From: Mesotaenium endlicherianum
Taxonomy: Eukaryota > Streptophyta > Zygnematophyceae > Zygnematales > Mesotaeniaceae
Length of the DNA stretch: 64,000 nucleotides
Assembly (NCBI GenBank): GCA_009602735.1
Contig: WELA01006414.1
Span: forward strand, 214,410 to 278,409
Reading direction: 5' to 3'
Part shown: in pieces, positions 10,795 through 22,412 of the stretch
How the letters are laid out: the number at the start of each line of letters is the position of its first letter
How positions within the stretch are numbered: the stretch's first letter is position 1
Position numbers and translations under genes: made by a program
Notes under the pieces: generated by a model
What the model saw: the letters and a program-made list of their open reading frames with translations, nothing else
The model's database searches: none
What the model was told of the DNA's origin: nothing

Positions 10795-13700
10795 CTACGC
10801 GGCGCACCACTGCATGGCATTGATGATGCCCTCGCCGCACGGCAAGCAGTTGTGGTCGCTCAGCATGGTGCTGCTGATCACGATGCGCCCGAACCGCCTC
10901 GACTCGGGGTGCCTCTGGCGGACCACCACGTGGCGCACCGCCATGGCGTCAAACTTCTTCTCCGCGCGCGCCTTCTGCTCCGCCATCTCCGCGGTGCGCT
11001 GCCCGCTAGCCGCCTTCTCGGCCTCCACGGCCGCCGCAGCCGCTGCCGCCAAGCCCCCCCCCGCGTTCTGTGCCACAGCCCCTTCAAACTGGGCGGCTGT
11101 TCCGGGCGCATTCTCCTCGCAGTCCTGCAGCTTCTGGCTCCCCCCGCGCTGCATGGCCCCGTCAGCAGCAGGTGACGCAGCGCTTGGGGGCCCTGCCGCG
11201 TTTAGCGTTGCTGGTGCTGCCCCCCCGGCCCCAATGTCCTTGAAAGACATGGTGGCCCACCAAGACTTGGGCTTGCCCCCGCCATTCCCCCCTCCCCCTC
11301 CCGCTGCCCCTGCCCCTGCCCCTGCTGCTCCTGACTCTGCCGCGTCCTCCGCAGCCTTGGCAGCCTCCCCATCCGACTCCGCCCGCGGGAGCGAGCGCGA
11401 CTTGGACTTGCCCCACGCGATGAGGCTGCCCAGCAGGCCCGCCTCTTTGTCGGCGTCGCCGTTGGCCATGCCCTGCTGCTTCGCGCCATCCTGCTCCGGC
11501 TGCAGCCAGAACTCCAGCTCCGTCCTGCCGCCGCCGCCCTCCTCCTCCTGCTGCCGCTGCCATTCGGCAATCTCGCGCCTCTCAATCTCCATGAGCTCCG
11601 CGATGCTGCGGGGCGGCACCTGGCCCTCGGGGATCGGCTGGCGCAGGATCTGGTACAGCACGCCCGGGACCACCAGCTGCTGCTGCTCCTCCACCTCCTC
11701 CTCCTCCTTGGGTGCTTCACGCACCAGCCTCCTCGGGCCGCTGCTGCCGGACGGCGCCGATGAGGCGGCGGCCGTGCTGCTAATGCCCTGCTGCTGCACC
11801 TTCCCTTGCGCCTTTTTCTTCTCGTTCACAGCTGCAGCAGCAATCAGCGGGGGCACTCCAGTGTCAAGCCAGGGAGCTGCACACGTGCAAGCCAGCAGAT
11901 GCCGGGCAGGGCACGCCGATACAGATAGTGCACCCAGTATGTGCACCAGTTTGTGGTTCTCACTGAGGAGCCCCTCACGCAAACTTGTCAGGGCAAAATC
12001 AAAGGGCCGTCGCTCGTGTAGGCTCTGGCCGTATGTGCGTTTGAATCGAGCATTCCGTACTCCGATCCGAACACGTACGCATCCGACCTGGATCAACACA
12101 AAAGCGTGTGACTTTTGACGACGCTTGTGTCCCGCAGCCCGCTCTTACTCTCTCCAGAGAGTAGGCCTCTTTCTCCAAGAAACTCTCCGCTGAGACAGTG
12201 CGGCCTTAAGGGCTTTCGTGAGCGGCCATGGCAAGGCTTCGCCTCGCATGGGCGGCGATGTACCTCGTGCCGGGGGCGTGGGAGAGGGCTCTCTCACTCA
12301 ATAGTGGGGTATGTGGGATGAGGACAATTGCAGCGGATGCTGGTGGGCAGCCATGGCCGCTCGTCGTGGCAGGCGGCCATGGCCGCCTGCTTGTAAGAAG
12401 GCGTGAGAGAGTGAGGGTGGGAAGGAGAGAGAGGAGTGGCCTGGCCATTGCTGCCTGCTGCAGGGAGGGCATGAGAGGTGGCGGAATGGAGGCAGGGGGG
12501 GGAAGTCGTTTTATCGACCGTGGCCATCAAGGGGACGCCACGTTGTTTTGACGCTTAGATTGTCGTGAGAGGGAATTGTCAGCCCCCTTGCAAATCAGAA
12601 CGTACCCATCGAGTACACGAATGAGGTCGTGCTCAGGTGGACTCAACACACCCCATCAACCTGGGGGGAAGGGAGGACGGCAGATGGAGGGCAAGTGGGG
12701 TCCATGGCACTGTCTCCCCCCTTCCTTGCAGACACACGATACGCGTGCTCACTTACCGTGGTCTACAGCAGCGCTGAAGAAGGCCGCCCCAAAGGCGCCC
12801 GCCGCACTCAGCAGCGCCCCCGTGCTCACGCCGCCCGCCGCCTTGGCCGCCCCTCCCGCATCTGCGCGGGCGGGGGGCTTCTTGGCGAGGCCCTGGAGCG
12901 CACTCCAGCCCAGCTGCGACGCCTTCTGGTACAGGTGGCCGCGCTGGAAGCCCAGGCCCTCCTCCAGGCCGCCCAGGAACTTGGACGACGCGTCCGCCGC
13001 CTCCACCAGCTTGCGCCTCGCACTCCCCTCCGGCAGCGCCTTTGTCCTGCACGCAGCCGCGACACTTGTCGGAGGCAGAGCGGTGCCAGCTGCGCTGGTG
13101 GCGGCCGAGGTGCAATGCCGGGAGGGGCCCGAGGAGACGGGCTTTGGCTCTCAACAAGTTGCACGGGAGATGATGAGAGCGCCCCTTGGAGGGCTGGGTA
13201 CAAACACAAGTCAAGGAGCCCCGCGTGGCACTTTGAGGCTTACTCCATTTTCCCGTCAAGTACTCAATGTGCTGTGTGATACTCGGGAAAAGGGGAGCTC
13301 ATCAACAGGGGCTGTGAGCTGTGGGCTGTGGGCTGGCAAGAGCGCCATAACGTCGCCCTCTTCTGTCTGCAAAAATCTTATGGTAACGCAATGCGCCCCT
13401 TGGGACGCTCTTGTGGTAGCGGCCGCGGCGTTGCCTCGTCTTGGTACACGGGAAGGGGCTCAACGAGAGACTGTGGAAGAGAGCGCTGTGTATCATAGCA
13501 AAAAATTGTTGGAGGAGGCCGTATGCTCAAGCAACCATAGCCGCCTGCTGCTGCTGAGAGAGCGTGGGAGCGTAGGAGGGTGTGGCAAGGAAGAGGAGGG
13601 CATCTAACCGAGCGCGTTCAGGCGGCGGCCTGCCATGGCTAGGCGTGGCCGCGACACCATCCCCTGAAGGCGCGGTAGGGATTGGCGGAGGCAGTGCCAT

Positions 13701-16700
13701 TGTACGATTCTATAGCGCCCGCCCGTTGGGCCATGTGTGAGAGCAGCAGTTGCAGCTCGTCACAAATCCCAATGTGTCTCCAAGGATGCAATCACGCCCT
13801 TTAAGAGTATGAGAGAGAGAGAGACTGCTACATCAGTGACATGAGAGCGCCCCCCGCGCAATCAGCCCTCCCGCTGGATTGCACTTGCAGGGGGGGGCGG
13901 GGCGGGGCGGGGCAGGCGGAGGAGGGGGGGGGTACCAGTCGGTGTCGAGGATCTCGTTGCGCAGCGCCTCCACCGCCGCGGGGCACATGCGCGCCACCAC
14001 GTCGTCCTGCTCATCCCCCCCCCCTTCCAGCTGGTGACCACAGACTCGTTTGCACTCGCAGGGCCGCACGGCAGTCCACTAATCCTGTGCTGAACGTGGG
14101 CCACACTCGTGCAGTCCCATGGGCAAATGCGCGTGCAGAGCAGAACGCTGCCAGCTGGCGTGCATGGAACCGCATCTGACATTCTGATCCACCAATTACC
14201 TGCAGCATCTGATACTCGAGTACATGAATGCACATGGGGAAAATGGAAGCCGGGCAGAGAGAAAGCAGGGGAGAGAGGAAGACCTGCAGAACCACCACCC
14301 GTATCCAGTCGGCCTTCTGGGCCAGTCTGGAGTCGACACATGGCGGGCATCCGAAGCCCCAGCAGGAAATGTCGGCGGACGGGATGTCCAGGCGCTGCGA
14401 CTGGAGGCTGGCGGGCGAGCGCGTCTCGCGGAACAGCATGCTCAGCAGGCATGCGGCGCCCGCTCCCAGGGAGTGGCCCGCCATCACCAGCTTGTACCCC
14501 TGCGCTTGCCCACCCCCATGAGAACGATCGCACACACGCACGCACATGCGCAGACTTGCTTGAGAGAATGTGTTTCAAACAGCAATCCTCACCTGCAGTT
14601 GAGAAGCAACCCCCGCCCGCCCCTCATTTCAGCAGACAGGAGAAGGAGGGTCGAGGACCACGAGGAGGAGCAGGAGGAGGAGAAGGCCAGTAAGTGCAGA
14701 TGCGCGCGAGCGGGCACTCGGAGTTGCTCCCCTGCCCCCCCTCCCCCCTCTGTGTACACCGCATACACCGCATACACCGCAGTCGGACTGCCTCACAGCG
14801 CAGCCGGCGTCCGCGCTGCACGCGTGCTGGTAAGTGCGGCCACGAGGAGAGGGAGCAGCGCATGCACATGAGGCACTGACCGCGTTCTCATGGAGCAGCT
14901 GGTGCAGGGTGGCGCCTTCTGTCTCCAGCAGCCACTTGGCGGACCCCAACATGCCAGAATGTGCATACCTGCAGCCAGTGGCCGTTGGCCAGTCAGAAAG
15001 CGGAGGCAGAGGGAGGGAAAGATTGCCGCCCACGGGAGACAATGCCAGCTGCCTTGCTGGTGGGGTCCCCACAGACATGCTCACCTGCTGTCGCCCGACC
15101 CTCACTGCCTTACATGCACATGCATGCACTCAAGGGCAGAGCAGGGCAGGGTAGGGCAGGGAAACTATTGTACCACTCCTCTTCACATGCACGTGCCCAC
15201 ACAGAAGTCTTTAGAGCAGCGCTGAGGCAGAGCCAGGCACAGCCCACACAGTGATGGAGTGCTTGGCGATGGGAAGCACACTCTTCATTGAAGGGAGGGT
15301 GGGGCGGAGGCAAAGCAGGGGGGCAGATTGAGAGGCGGAGGGCCGGAGCGGGAGCGGGAGGGGGAGGGGGNNNNNNNNNNNNNNNNNNNNNNNNNNNNNN
15401 NNNNNNNNNNNNNNNNNNNNNNNNNNNNNNNNNNNNNNNNNNNNNNNNNNNNNNNNNNNGCCCCCGCCCCCGCCCCCGCCCCCAGAGGGAGGACAGTTTC
15501 TCGCGACGGGTGAACGGCGGAGGGAGACCAGCAGCGCAGCCCCACAAGTAACCCTCGCCCTCGCTCTTGTCCTCGCCCTCGCCCTGGAGATAGCCAGTGC
15601 CCCCTTCCCCCTGTGTCCCCCGTCCTCTGTCCCCCCTTCGCACCTCCCATTGAAGCAGTAACGACAATGACTATGCCTGTGGCTCCCACTGCCCTGCCCC
15701 TGGGGAGGATAGGGGGGGTGCAGTCGACAGCCCACAAGCAGCAGCAGCGATAGCCAACAGGGTGCCAGGCCAGTGAGGGCTGCCCTGCCCAACGCCAGCA
15801 GCAGCAGCAGCAGCCAAAGAGGAAGAGGAGGGAGGAGCTGACCCCGAGGTTGATGGCGAGCGTGGCGGCGTCACTTTCGTACGCCGCCATGGCCCAGCGC
15901 AGCCAGTGCAGGACCTCCTCCAGCTCGTGCCTGCCCCCCCACCCACTCTGGTCAATCTCCCATCTCCCGCCCGTGCTGCATCTCTCCCGCACGCGCGTTG
16001 CAGCCAGCAGCAAAAGGGCGTGGCCATTCCAGCTGCTGCTGCAGAAGGGCCAAAGGGCTCTCTCCGTTCCCACCCCCATCCAGCAGGCTCTGCTCACAAG
16101 AGGTCTCCTGACACTCGTGGAAGCCAAGGCCACTCTCTCTCCGCACACCTCCCCCCACTCCAGTCCTTGATGAGACGGAGCGAGAAGAAAGGACGGAAGG
16201 AGGGGCCATCTCGTCCAACGCCGCGAGAGCCCCACACACCTGCTCCATTGTTGCACATGCCCACATTGCACCTTCCACCAGGCCAGCTGCATGTGCAGCC
16301 GCAGGAGGGGCAGCATGCCGCAGCTGTAGCTACAGCCACAGCCACAGCCACAGAAACAGCCGCAGCCGAGCGGAGCGAGAGGAGCACCTGTCAGAGACGA
16401 CGTCGCCGTCGATGGCGTCCACGGCGCCGTCCAGCGCGTGCTTGTTGGCCAGCTTATACAGCCCCAGGGTAAGCTCCGTCATGCCCCACGGGCCCATGCC
16501 CGCCGCGCTGCTCTTGATGCTGGCAGCGATGGTCGTCAGCGTCGGCAGCGCCGAGTCGGGCACTTTGTCACTGCCCTCCGTGCCTGCCCCCCCCCCTCCC
16601 CCCCCCTCCCACCCACCTCCCACGCAGTCGATCAGTCAGGCCCCTGGCTTGCTTGTTCAGGCATAAATAGCAGCTTGTAAGATTGCAGACGAAAATCAGC

Positions 16701-16907
16701 GAGTGAAAATTGCAGCGATCACTCTCTTAGTGCACATGCAGTCACCTGCTCTGCCCCAAGGGATGCGGAGGTGGAGTAGACCAGGGGCGTTCACTGACAC
16801 TCACTCTGAACGAAGGCTCTGTTGTAGAGGTCAAACGCCGGAGTCACGAGAGTCTTCCAATCTTCCGCACTTAAATTCACTCCCGAGGCGGACGCCTTCG
16901 TCGCCAT
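10795..16907 (-). CDS. class 3 lipase, diacylglycerol-lipase-like (8 exons placed, one missing)
   Basis: Exons on the minus strand with GT-AG borders and matching phases are: 16907-16805 (ATG, 34 residues), 16583-16388, 15930-15843, 14968-14881, 14499-14284, 14006-13936, 13046-12757 and 11876-10795 (stop). The protein resembles plant and algal lipases with an N-terminal Lipase3_N region and an alpha/beta-hydrolase core that release fatty acids from mono- or diacylglycerol. Exons 2-3 hold the N-terminal helices (LEEVLHWLRWAMAAYESD). Then come GYAHSGM, the nucleophile elbow GHSLGAG in exon 5, the acid segment VVLQDDVVARM across exons 5-6, and a C-terminal GVLYQIL...VISSTMLSDHN that supplies the His. 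About 330 Ala/Gly/Glu-rich residues, unlikely to be folded, precede that His segment. The conserved RGT...D strand expected between exons 3 and 4 was not found: the phases require a missing exon of length 3n+2, and an assembly gap lies in that intron. The 5' ATG fits but lacks transcript support. Confidence 0.8.
13889..13935 (+). repeat. G-rich tract with quadruplex potential in lipase intron 6
   Basis: The plus strand has a run of GGGGCGGGGCGGGG type followed by a longer G-run that ends at the 5' splice site of the lipase intron (minus strand, so C-rich in the transcript). Four or more G-runs of at least three bases are closely spaced. Confidence 0.6.
15341..15483. other. assembly gap (89 N, 15371-15459) between G-run and C-run
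   Basis: Undetermined bases occupy 15371-15459. The left flank is purine-rich (GGGAGC/GGGAGG repeats) and the right flank is CCCCCG repeats, so the gap probably covers a G-quadruplex or hairpin-forming repeat that resisted sequencing. It lies in the lipase intron between exons 3 and 4, where a conserved exon is missing; the true gap length may differ from 89. Confidence 0.9.
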
Positions 16908-18057
16908 CGTGGTATTACTGACCAGCTTGTTCTATCTAAGAAACAGGCCTGTGCTTATGGCGTAAGGCGCAACAGAAGAGAAGCAAATATCAATTGTGTC
17001 CAGGTGATCTTGGTGGCGGTAGCAGATGACGAATCAAGATACCAGCTGAGATTAAGATCTGCCGAGCCGACCAGCCAAGCTACATGAACACACCCTTTTT
17101 CAATCGGCCTCTGTATGCGTCTTACAACGCATGATCGCGGTTGCGGACCATCGGTATTCGAGGAGTAACATACGTTCGGCCGAACGCGGGTATGCCAGAC
17201 AGGACGTTCTAAGAGATTGAATTGAGAGATTGCTTCGGCACTCCGTTTGCAGTCTTGAACACACTTGTACATCGCCAACTGGAAAGGACGAAGTGGGACG
17301 TAGTGCCCTCTTGTTCGACTTGTGAGGCATGAGCTAAGCATGAGGCGAGTCGTGAGCCGAAGGAAGCCCACATGGCCGTGAAGGTCAAACACATTCATGT
17401 ACATTCATGGCGATCTTTATCATAACGCTTTTGTCGACAACATCATCAAATGCTGTTGTATAGGACGTCAACTATGACTTTCGCAACTTAAGAATAAAGG
17501 TCGGTCTCACACTCGCCTGGAAGTTTTGGGTGGTCAAAGTAAGGCAGGGTCTAGTTTGACCCCGGGAGACCAAGCAGGGTCACCGAGTTGACGTGAGCTG
17601 GATTGGAGGCTATGACTAATATTGACTCCGTCATGCGGGATGCATGACACGTACAAAAACAAACTTGACACCGTTGGATGGGTGGGGTGGACAAGCCAGG
17701 TCAGGTTTTGGTCCACCGATTGTTAGGCCAAAGATGGCCACGACCTGTTTGACAGGTTGGACGGTACGACCTGGACGGTCAGGTCAAGACTTGGTCCACT
17801 CGCAGGCTAGCCACGAAAGAGTGGCCACGGCAACGAGGACCATGGCAGCTGCCATATAAGCTCGACTGTGCCTCGAGAGGCAAACAAGTCACGCGCGACT
17901 CCAGCTTGGTAGGGCTCGACCACAAGAGCGTCAGCATTTGGGTCGAGGTGGCCTCGAAAATGCATGTGCCAACTTACGCAAAAACACAAGCACATGCAAA
18001 AATGGAAGTCATTCAGCGCGAAGAAGAAAGAAGGAGGAAGGGCGAAAACGGCATCCC
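16908..18057. other. intergenic, upstream of lipase gene
   Basis: This contains the presumed promoter and 5' UTR of the minus-strand lipase gene. A minus ORF at 16955-17404 has no recognisable domain. Around 17690-17840 there are imprecise repeats of AGGTCA(A/G)-type words and TTGGTCCAC, without a clear element structure. Confidence 0.4.
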
Positions 18058-18744
18058 TGAAATGAATCGACTTACGAATAGGCGACTAACAATTAATCAA
18101 AGATCTATATATCAGCAAATAACCTTCATGGTGTTTTCTGGTTGACTTATTAACCACCAAAAGACCACACAACTAGCATACGCAATACTCACAAATCAGA
18201 TGCAAGCTACGAGCATCAATTATGCAATCAGTAAACTCATACATAAGCAAGGTTAGTAAGCACTTCGTGTAACGGCTTGCAGTCGTGGATTTAGATGTTC
18301 TCTCAGTAAGCTGTACAGAGAGTTGGCCCGAATGCCAAACTCGAAGGCATAACCTAACCTATGTACATGGAATGAGTTTACTGTTCAACAGCAAGTGCGA
18401 TGGTACCGCCTACCCGGGAATTAACCACATCGGTAGAACCTCGGCTAATCCACAACCAAATCCACAACCATCTCCCATCATCCCGAATCGCCATCCACTC
18501 GAGGGTGTCATCTGGCCACTAATTTGGCATATCACACTTAGATGCATAACTAGGCAGTTCACTGATACCGCGTACGGTAGTCAGCTGACTGTCAAAGAAT
18601 ATGTTAGCAAGCTGACCTATAGTGGACTTCAGCCTGTTGCTTCCGACTGAGTCATTATACTCCAGCCGACTTAATATTAGCTGAACTTAATCAACTATTT
18701 ATTCAGATGAATATTTTATCTACAAATATTACTAATTCATGACA
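18058..18744 (-). mobile_element. solo LTR, family A
   Basis: A 687-bp LTR of the same family as those of elements A1 and A2, in minus orientation, with TG...CA ends and perfect 5-bp target-site duplications ATCCC at 18053-18057 and 18745-18749. It lacks adjacent primer-binding site and internal region. Confidence 0.9.
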
Positions 18745-18749
18745 ATCCC

Positions 18750-19542
18750 CGAGGCGACAAGGAGCCAGAGAGCCACGCTTCTGCTGAAGCTTTCAATAGT
18801 GCTTTTCCAAGTTAGATAAGTGCTTAGGAGTTTCCTAAGCAGGATTTGAGTCTTTGACGAGTTAGAATTAACAACTTTGATGTGGTAGAAGAATCTCTAG
18901 CAGAAACTAAAATGAATACCAATATTTGTAGAAGGCGCAGAAATGGTGAGTTGCTAAAATTTAAATTCTCAAACATCCTTTTACGAGAAGAAGATGTTAC
19001 AATTGTGTTCTCAGTTAAAAATTGACAAAAAAACAAACTCACAGTAACAAGTGTGTCTCAGAGAAAAAAAGCTCCGATTAAATGCAATGAATTGCTGTAA
19101 CTTTCAAAATTTTGCAAGTTTGTATTTCCACAAAAAGTAGTGAAGTGAAATCTTGAGAGGGCAACTTTTCTTGAATCTTATTAATCTACGCATTGCTTAC
19201 AAATGGAGTTTCGCAAATTACAAATTTTATAAATCCCTTGACATGGGCAAAGAGTCCGCTAAGTAGAAGTAAGTTCATTACTTCTCAGAATTTCTATTCA
19301 CTTGATTCTCAGGTTAACAAAAACTTCCTAGAGAATTGGAAATTGAAAATTGCAAGACGCGCATCGACCTGCGCTGAAGAGGGGGCGAGCTGAATTAAAA
19401 TGTTTATGCAATTGAGAAGTGGTAGAATACCATCCTAGAGAGCCTGTGCAAGATTTTGGCAAAAGGTCACGAAAGAGTGAAACGTTGGAATTGCCTAATG
19501 ACTCGTGAGAAGCGTAGACGTCACAAGACAAACGACTGCAAG
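18750..19542. other. AT-rich flank, no gene recognised
   Basis: An AT-rich stretch between a solo LTR and element A2. Short ORFs on both strands show no domain. Confidence 0.4.
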
Positions 19543-20277
19543 TGAAATGAATCGACTTACCAATAGGCGATTAACAATCAATAAAAGGTCTTCATATCAG
19601 CAAGTAATCTTTATGGACTTTCTGTAACTTGTTTAATAGCAAAGGACAATACACTAGCAATAAGCAATACTCATAAGTCAAAATCAAACGCAAGTAAACG
19701 AGCATCAATCATGCAATTTGTAAACTCATGCATAAGCAAGGTTAGAAGACCGTTCGCATCAATGGCTTCCCGCCTTGAATTCAGATATCTCTCATTAAGC
19801 TATACAAGAGAGTTGGCCTCGTGTCCGAATGCCGAACTTGAGAGCAATCCTAGCATATGTACATGGAATGAGTTTGCTTTTCAACGGCAAGTGCAATGGC
19901 ACCGCCTACCCGGGAGTTAACCACATTGGTGGGACCGCGGCTAACCAAATCCACAGCCATCTCCCATCATCGCGAATCGCCATTCACCCAAGGGGTGTCA
20001 TCTGGCCACTCATCTAGCACACCACACTTAGATGCATGAACAGTTCGCTGCTATCGAGTACGGCAGTCAGCTAACTGACAAAGAATGTGTCAGCAAGCTG
20101 ACCTAAGTCAACAGGCTAACCTACATGACTTCAGCCTACTGCTCCTGGCTGAGTCATTGAACTAAGTACTAAAAATCCAGCAAATTTAATATTAAGTAAA
20201 GTTCAGCAGGCTGAACTTATTTTACTAATATATATGTAAACGAATACTACATCTACTCAATATATTGATTCATTACA
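19543..20277 (-). repeat. 3' LTR of element A2
   Basis: A 735-bp copy of the family A LTR, TG...CA on the minus strand, directly preceded on that strand by the polypurine tract at 20278-20290. Confidence 0.9.
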
Positions 20278-20393
20278 ATCCCTCCAACTTAAATTGCTGT
20301 CGACTCGACGGCATCTGTTAACTATTTGACTGCAACAAAGTAACTCACATGCCACACAAAAGCAAACTGACACTAAACAAAAACAATAGCAAA

Positions 20394-22061
20394 CTAAGTA
20401 CCAGGGGCTCTATCCTCTGGAGAGCGGGATCTGGACCTCAACCTCCTTCTCCTATCCGCTCGTCTCCCAAAACCTGGGGGCTCAGTCCAAGGTGAACCGA
20501 GAGGAGAACGTAGCAGCTGGGCAGCCTCCTCTTGCACAATCTGCAAGTTGATGGAGACAGTCCTCTTCTGTGCAGCTCTCAAAACTGATAGGACTATATA
20601 TCGGCATGCCAGAAGGGTGCTGCATGACATGGGCTAAGGGCACATGCCCTCTATGTGAGGGGGATGCTGGCTGCCCTCTGGCGACCTCCTCGGCACCCCT
20701 TCTGTCTGCTCTGTCTAACTGAGACTCACCTCCTGGGGTGGGAATCCTCCTGCTGAAACTCCCCAGCCACTGGAGATCTGGGTCTCTTGGTGGGCTGGAA
20801 TCCCCGAACTGCTGCAAGATTGCCTGTGCAAAGGCACTTCCAGTCTGCTGTAGAGTGGGGGTTGTAGCGAGGGTCTGTGCCTCAGCAGGACTAGACTCCT
20901 CTCTGGCGCCTTCCTCCTCTTCGTCCTCCTGTTCCTCTGGGACTTTGGAGTCTCTCTGGTCATCTCCTCCAGTCGTTCCCGAGAAAAAGGGTATCCCACT
21001 GACCTCCCCCTTTTGGGTGCTGGTGGGGGTTGTTGGGTCATGACCGCATACAGGTCTTTCTCCCCCTGCTTACTTGCCCATTTGGCATAAGCATGTTTTC
21101 CCTTGGAGAAAGAATCCCTAGCCCTGGTCCCATCTTCCTGCGTCTCCTGACTCATGCAGTCCCTCACTCCATCCGATCTTGGGTCCCATCCTGCAATGTG
21201 ATGTGGCAGCACTATTTTTCCCTGCAAGTCTGCCGGGAAGTTTTCTTCTTTAGCTCTGTCATTTAACTGGTCCCTCATGTTGATGGTCATCCAGTGCCAG
21301 TCAGTGGGCTGTAGGAAGAAAGCGGGGTTTGTCCTCTTTAGAGTACAAGGGTACCAGTGTCCCGTGAAGTCCGGTTGGCTGGTCTTCCTTGCCAAGAACT
21401 CCCACCTTCTTCTCTCCACCTCGTTATACATGGCCTTGAATCGGTTGTAGGAAGAGGCATTCTTGAAAGTTTCTGGGTCCATAGGGATCAATCTGATGAC
21501 CCTGTCTGTGACCCAGATCCCAGGCATTGGCACAGCTTTAGATACGTTCATCTTGGCCAATGCCTTGGCCTTCCGGACCGTATATCCTACTTTCTTGGCA
21601 TAGTTATGGTTCAGTAGGAGCCCTGTGCTGACCTCTATGCACTTGCCAAAGTTTGGGGATGTCTCCCCAACCCGCTGCAGTATGTCCCTTTGTGACTCAC
21701 ATCGGCTTCTCTGGGCATACTTGAAGGTTTCCACCAAAAGATCAAAGCCCTTGCCCATCACGTGTGACGATAACTTTTGATCCTCCTCTGTTCTTCCTTA
21801 GCTTGCTGCTTCCGCCTCTCCTCCGCTTGCCTGTCTTCTTCTGCCTTCTTGGCTTCCTCTGCAGCTTTTTTATCTTGCTCTTCCTGCCTCAGCCTGGCTT
21901 GTTCTTCCTCATCCTTCTTCTTCTAGGCCTCACGCTGCAATCGGTGTCGCTCTCATTCCCAAGAAGATATGGAGGACGATTCGATGTCGCCGATTAAATC
22001 CTTGTACACCGCCTGGACCTCGTCCGCTTTTTTTTTTCTTGAGTTTAGATTTCTGGGTCAT
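20394..22061 (-). pseudogene. family A extra ORF (copy in A2)
   Basis: This is a fossil copy of the additional gene that family A carries downstream of the chromodomain in sense orientation. An N-terminal Lys/Glu/Ala/Arg-rich coiled coil is followed by a conserved core of about 250 residues beginning near GKGFDLL and containing FKAMYNEVERR, an aromatic segment (GHWYPCTLKRT), W-x-W-MTINMRDQ and a DGVRDCMSQE motif, then a Pro/Ser/acidic tail with a terminal Arg-rich stretch. No membrane segment or signal peptide is visible, so an envelope role is unlikely. The function is unknown. The same product is encoded at 44179-45842 and 61811-63723. Confidence 0.75.
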
Positions 22062-22412
22062 TCTGCTCAAACATAACACAATGGAGTCAGTGAAGTTGTA
22101 ATATCTTGCACAATGATTGAGCACTTTGACAGGTAAGAACGTAGTAGTGAGAGTTACCAGGTATGCAATGCCTGGTGTAAGTAAACAAAATGTGGGAGTG
22201 TGCGTGAGAGAGAAGTGAGTGTGAGTGCAGTTGAGTGTGGAGAATGGTTATGTAAAAACAATCGGTTGGTTCCCGAGGTGTTATCCCACTCCCTCCAACT
22301 TTATGTTTAAGGTGGGCTGCCTGTCAGAACTGTCACTTTTGGGCACATTTCCCCTCCAACTTAAATGGAGACAGGACCTCCTGTCACCTTCCCATGTCAA
22401 TTGAAGTGATAG

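Noticed and set aside
10778-12118. 446-codon plus-strand ORF
   Set aside because: It is antisense to the last lipase exon, whose frame has domain matches; the open frame is due to GC-rich composition.
12576-13607. 343-codon plus-strand ORF
   Set aside because: It is antisense to lipase exon 7 and introns and has no recognisable domain.
16955-17404. 149-codon minus-strand ORF upstream of the lipase
   Set aside because: No domain and no splice link to the lipase first exon.
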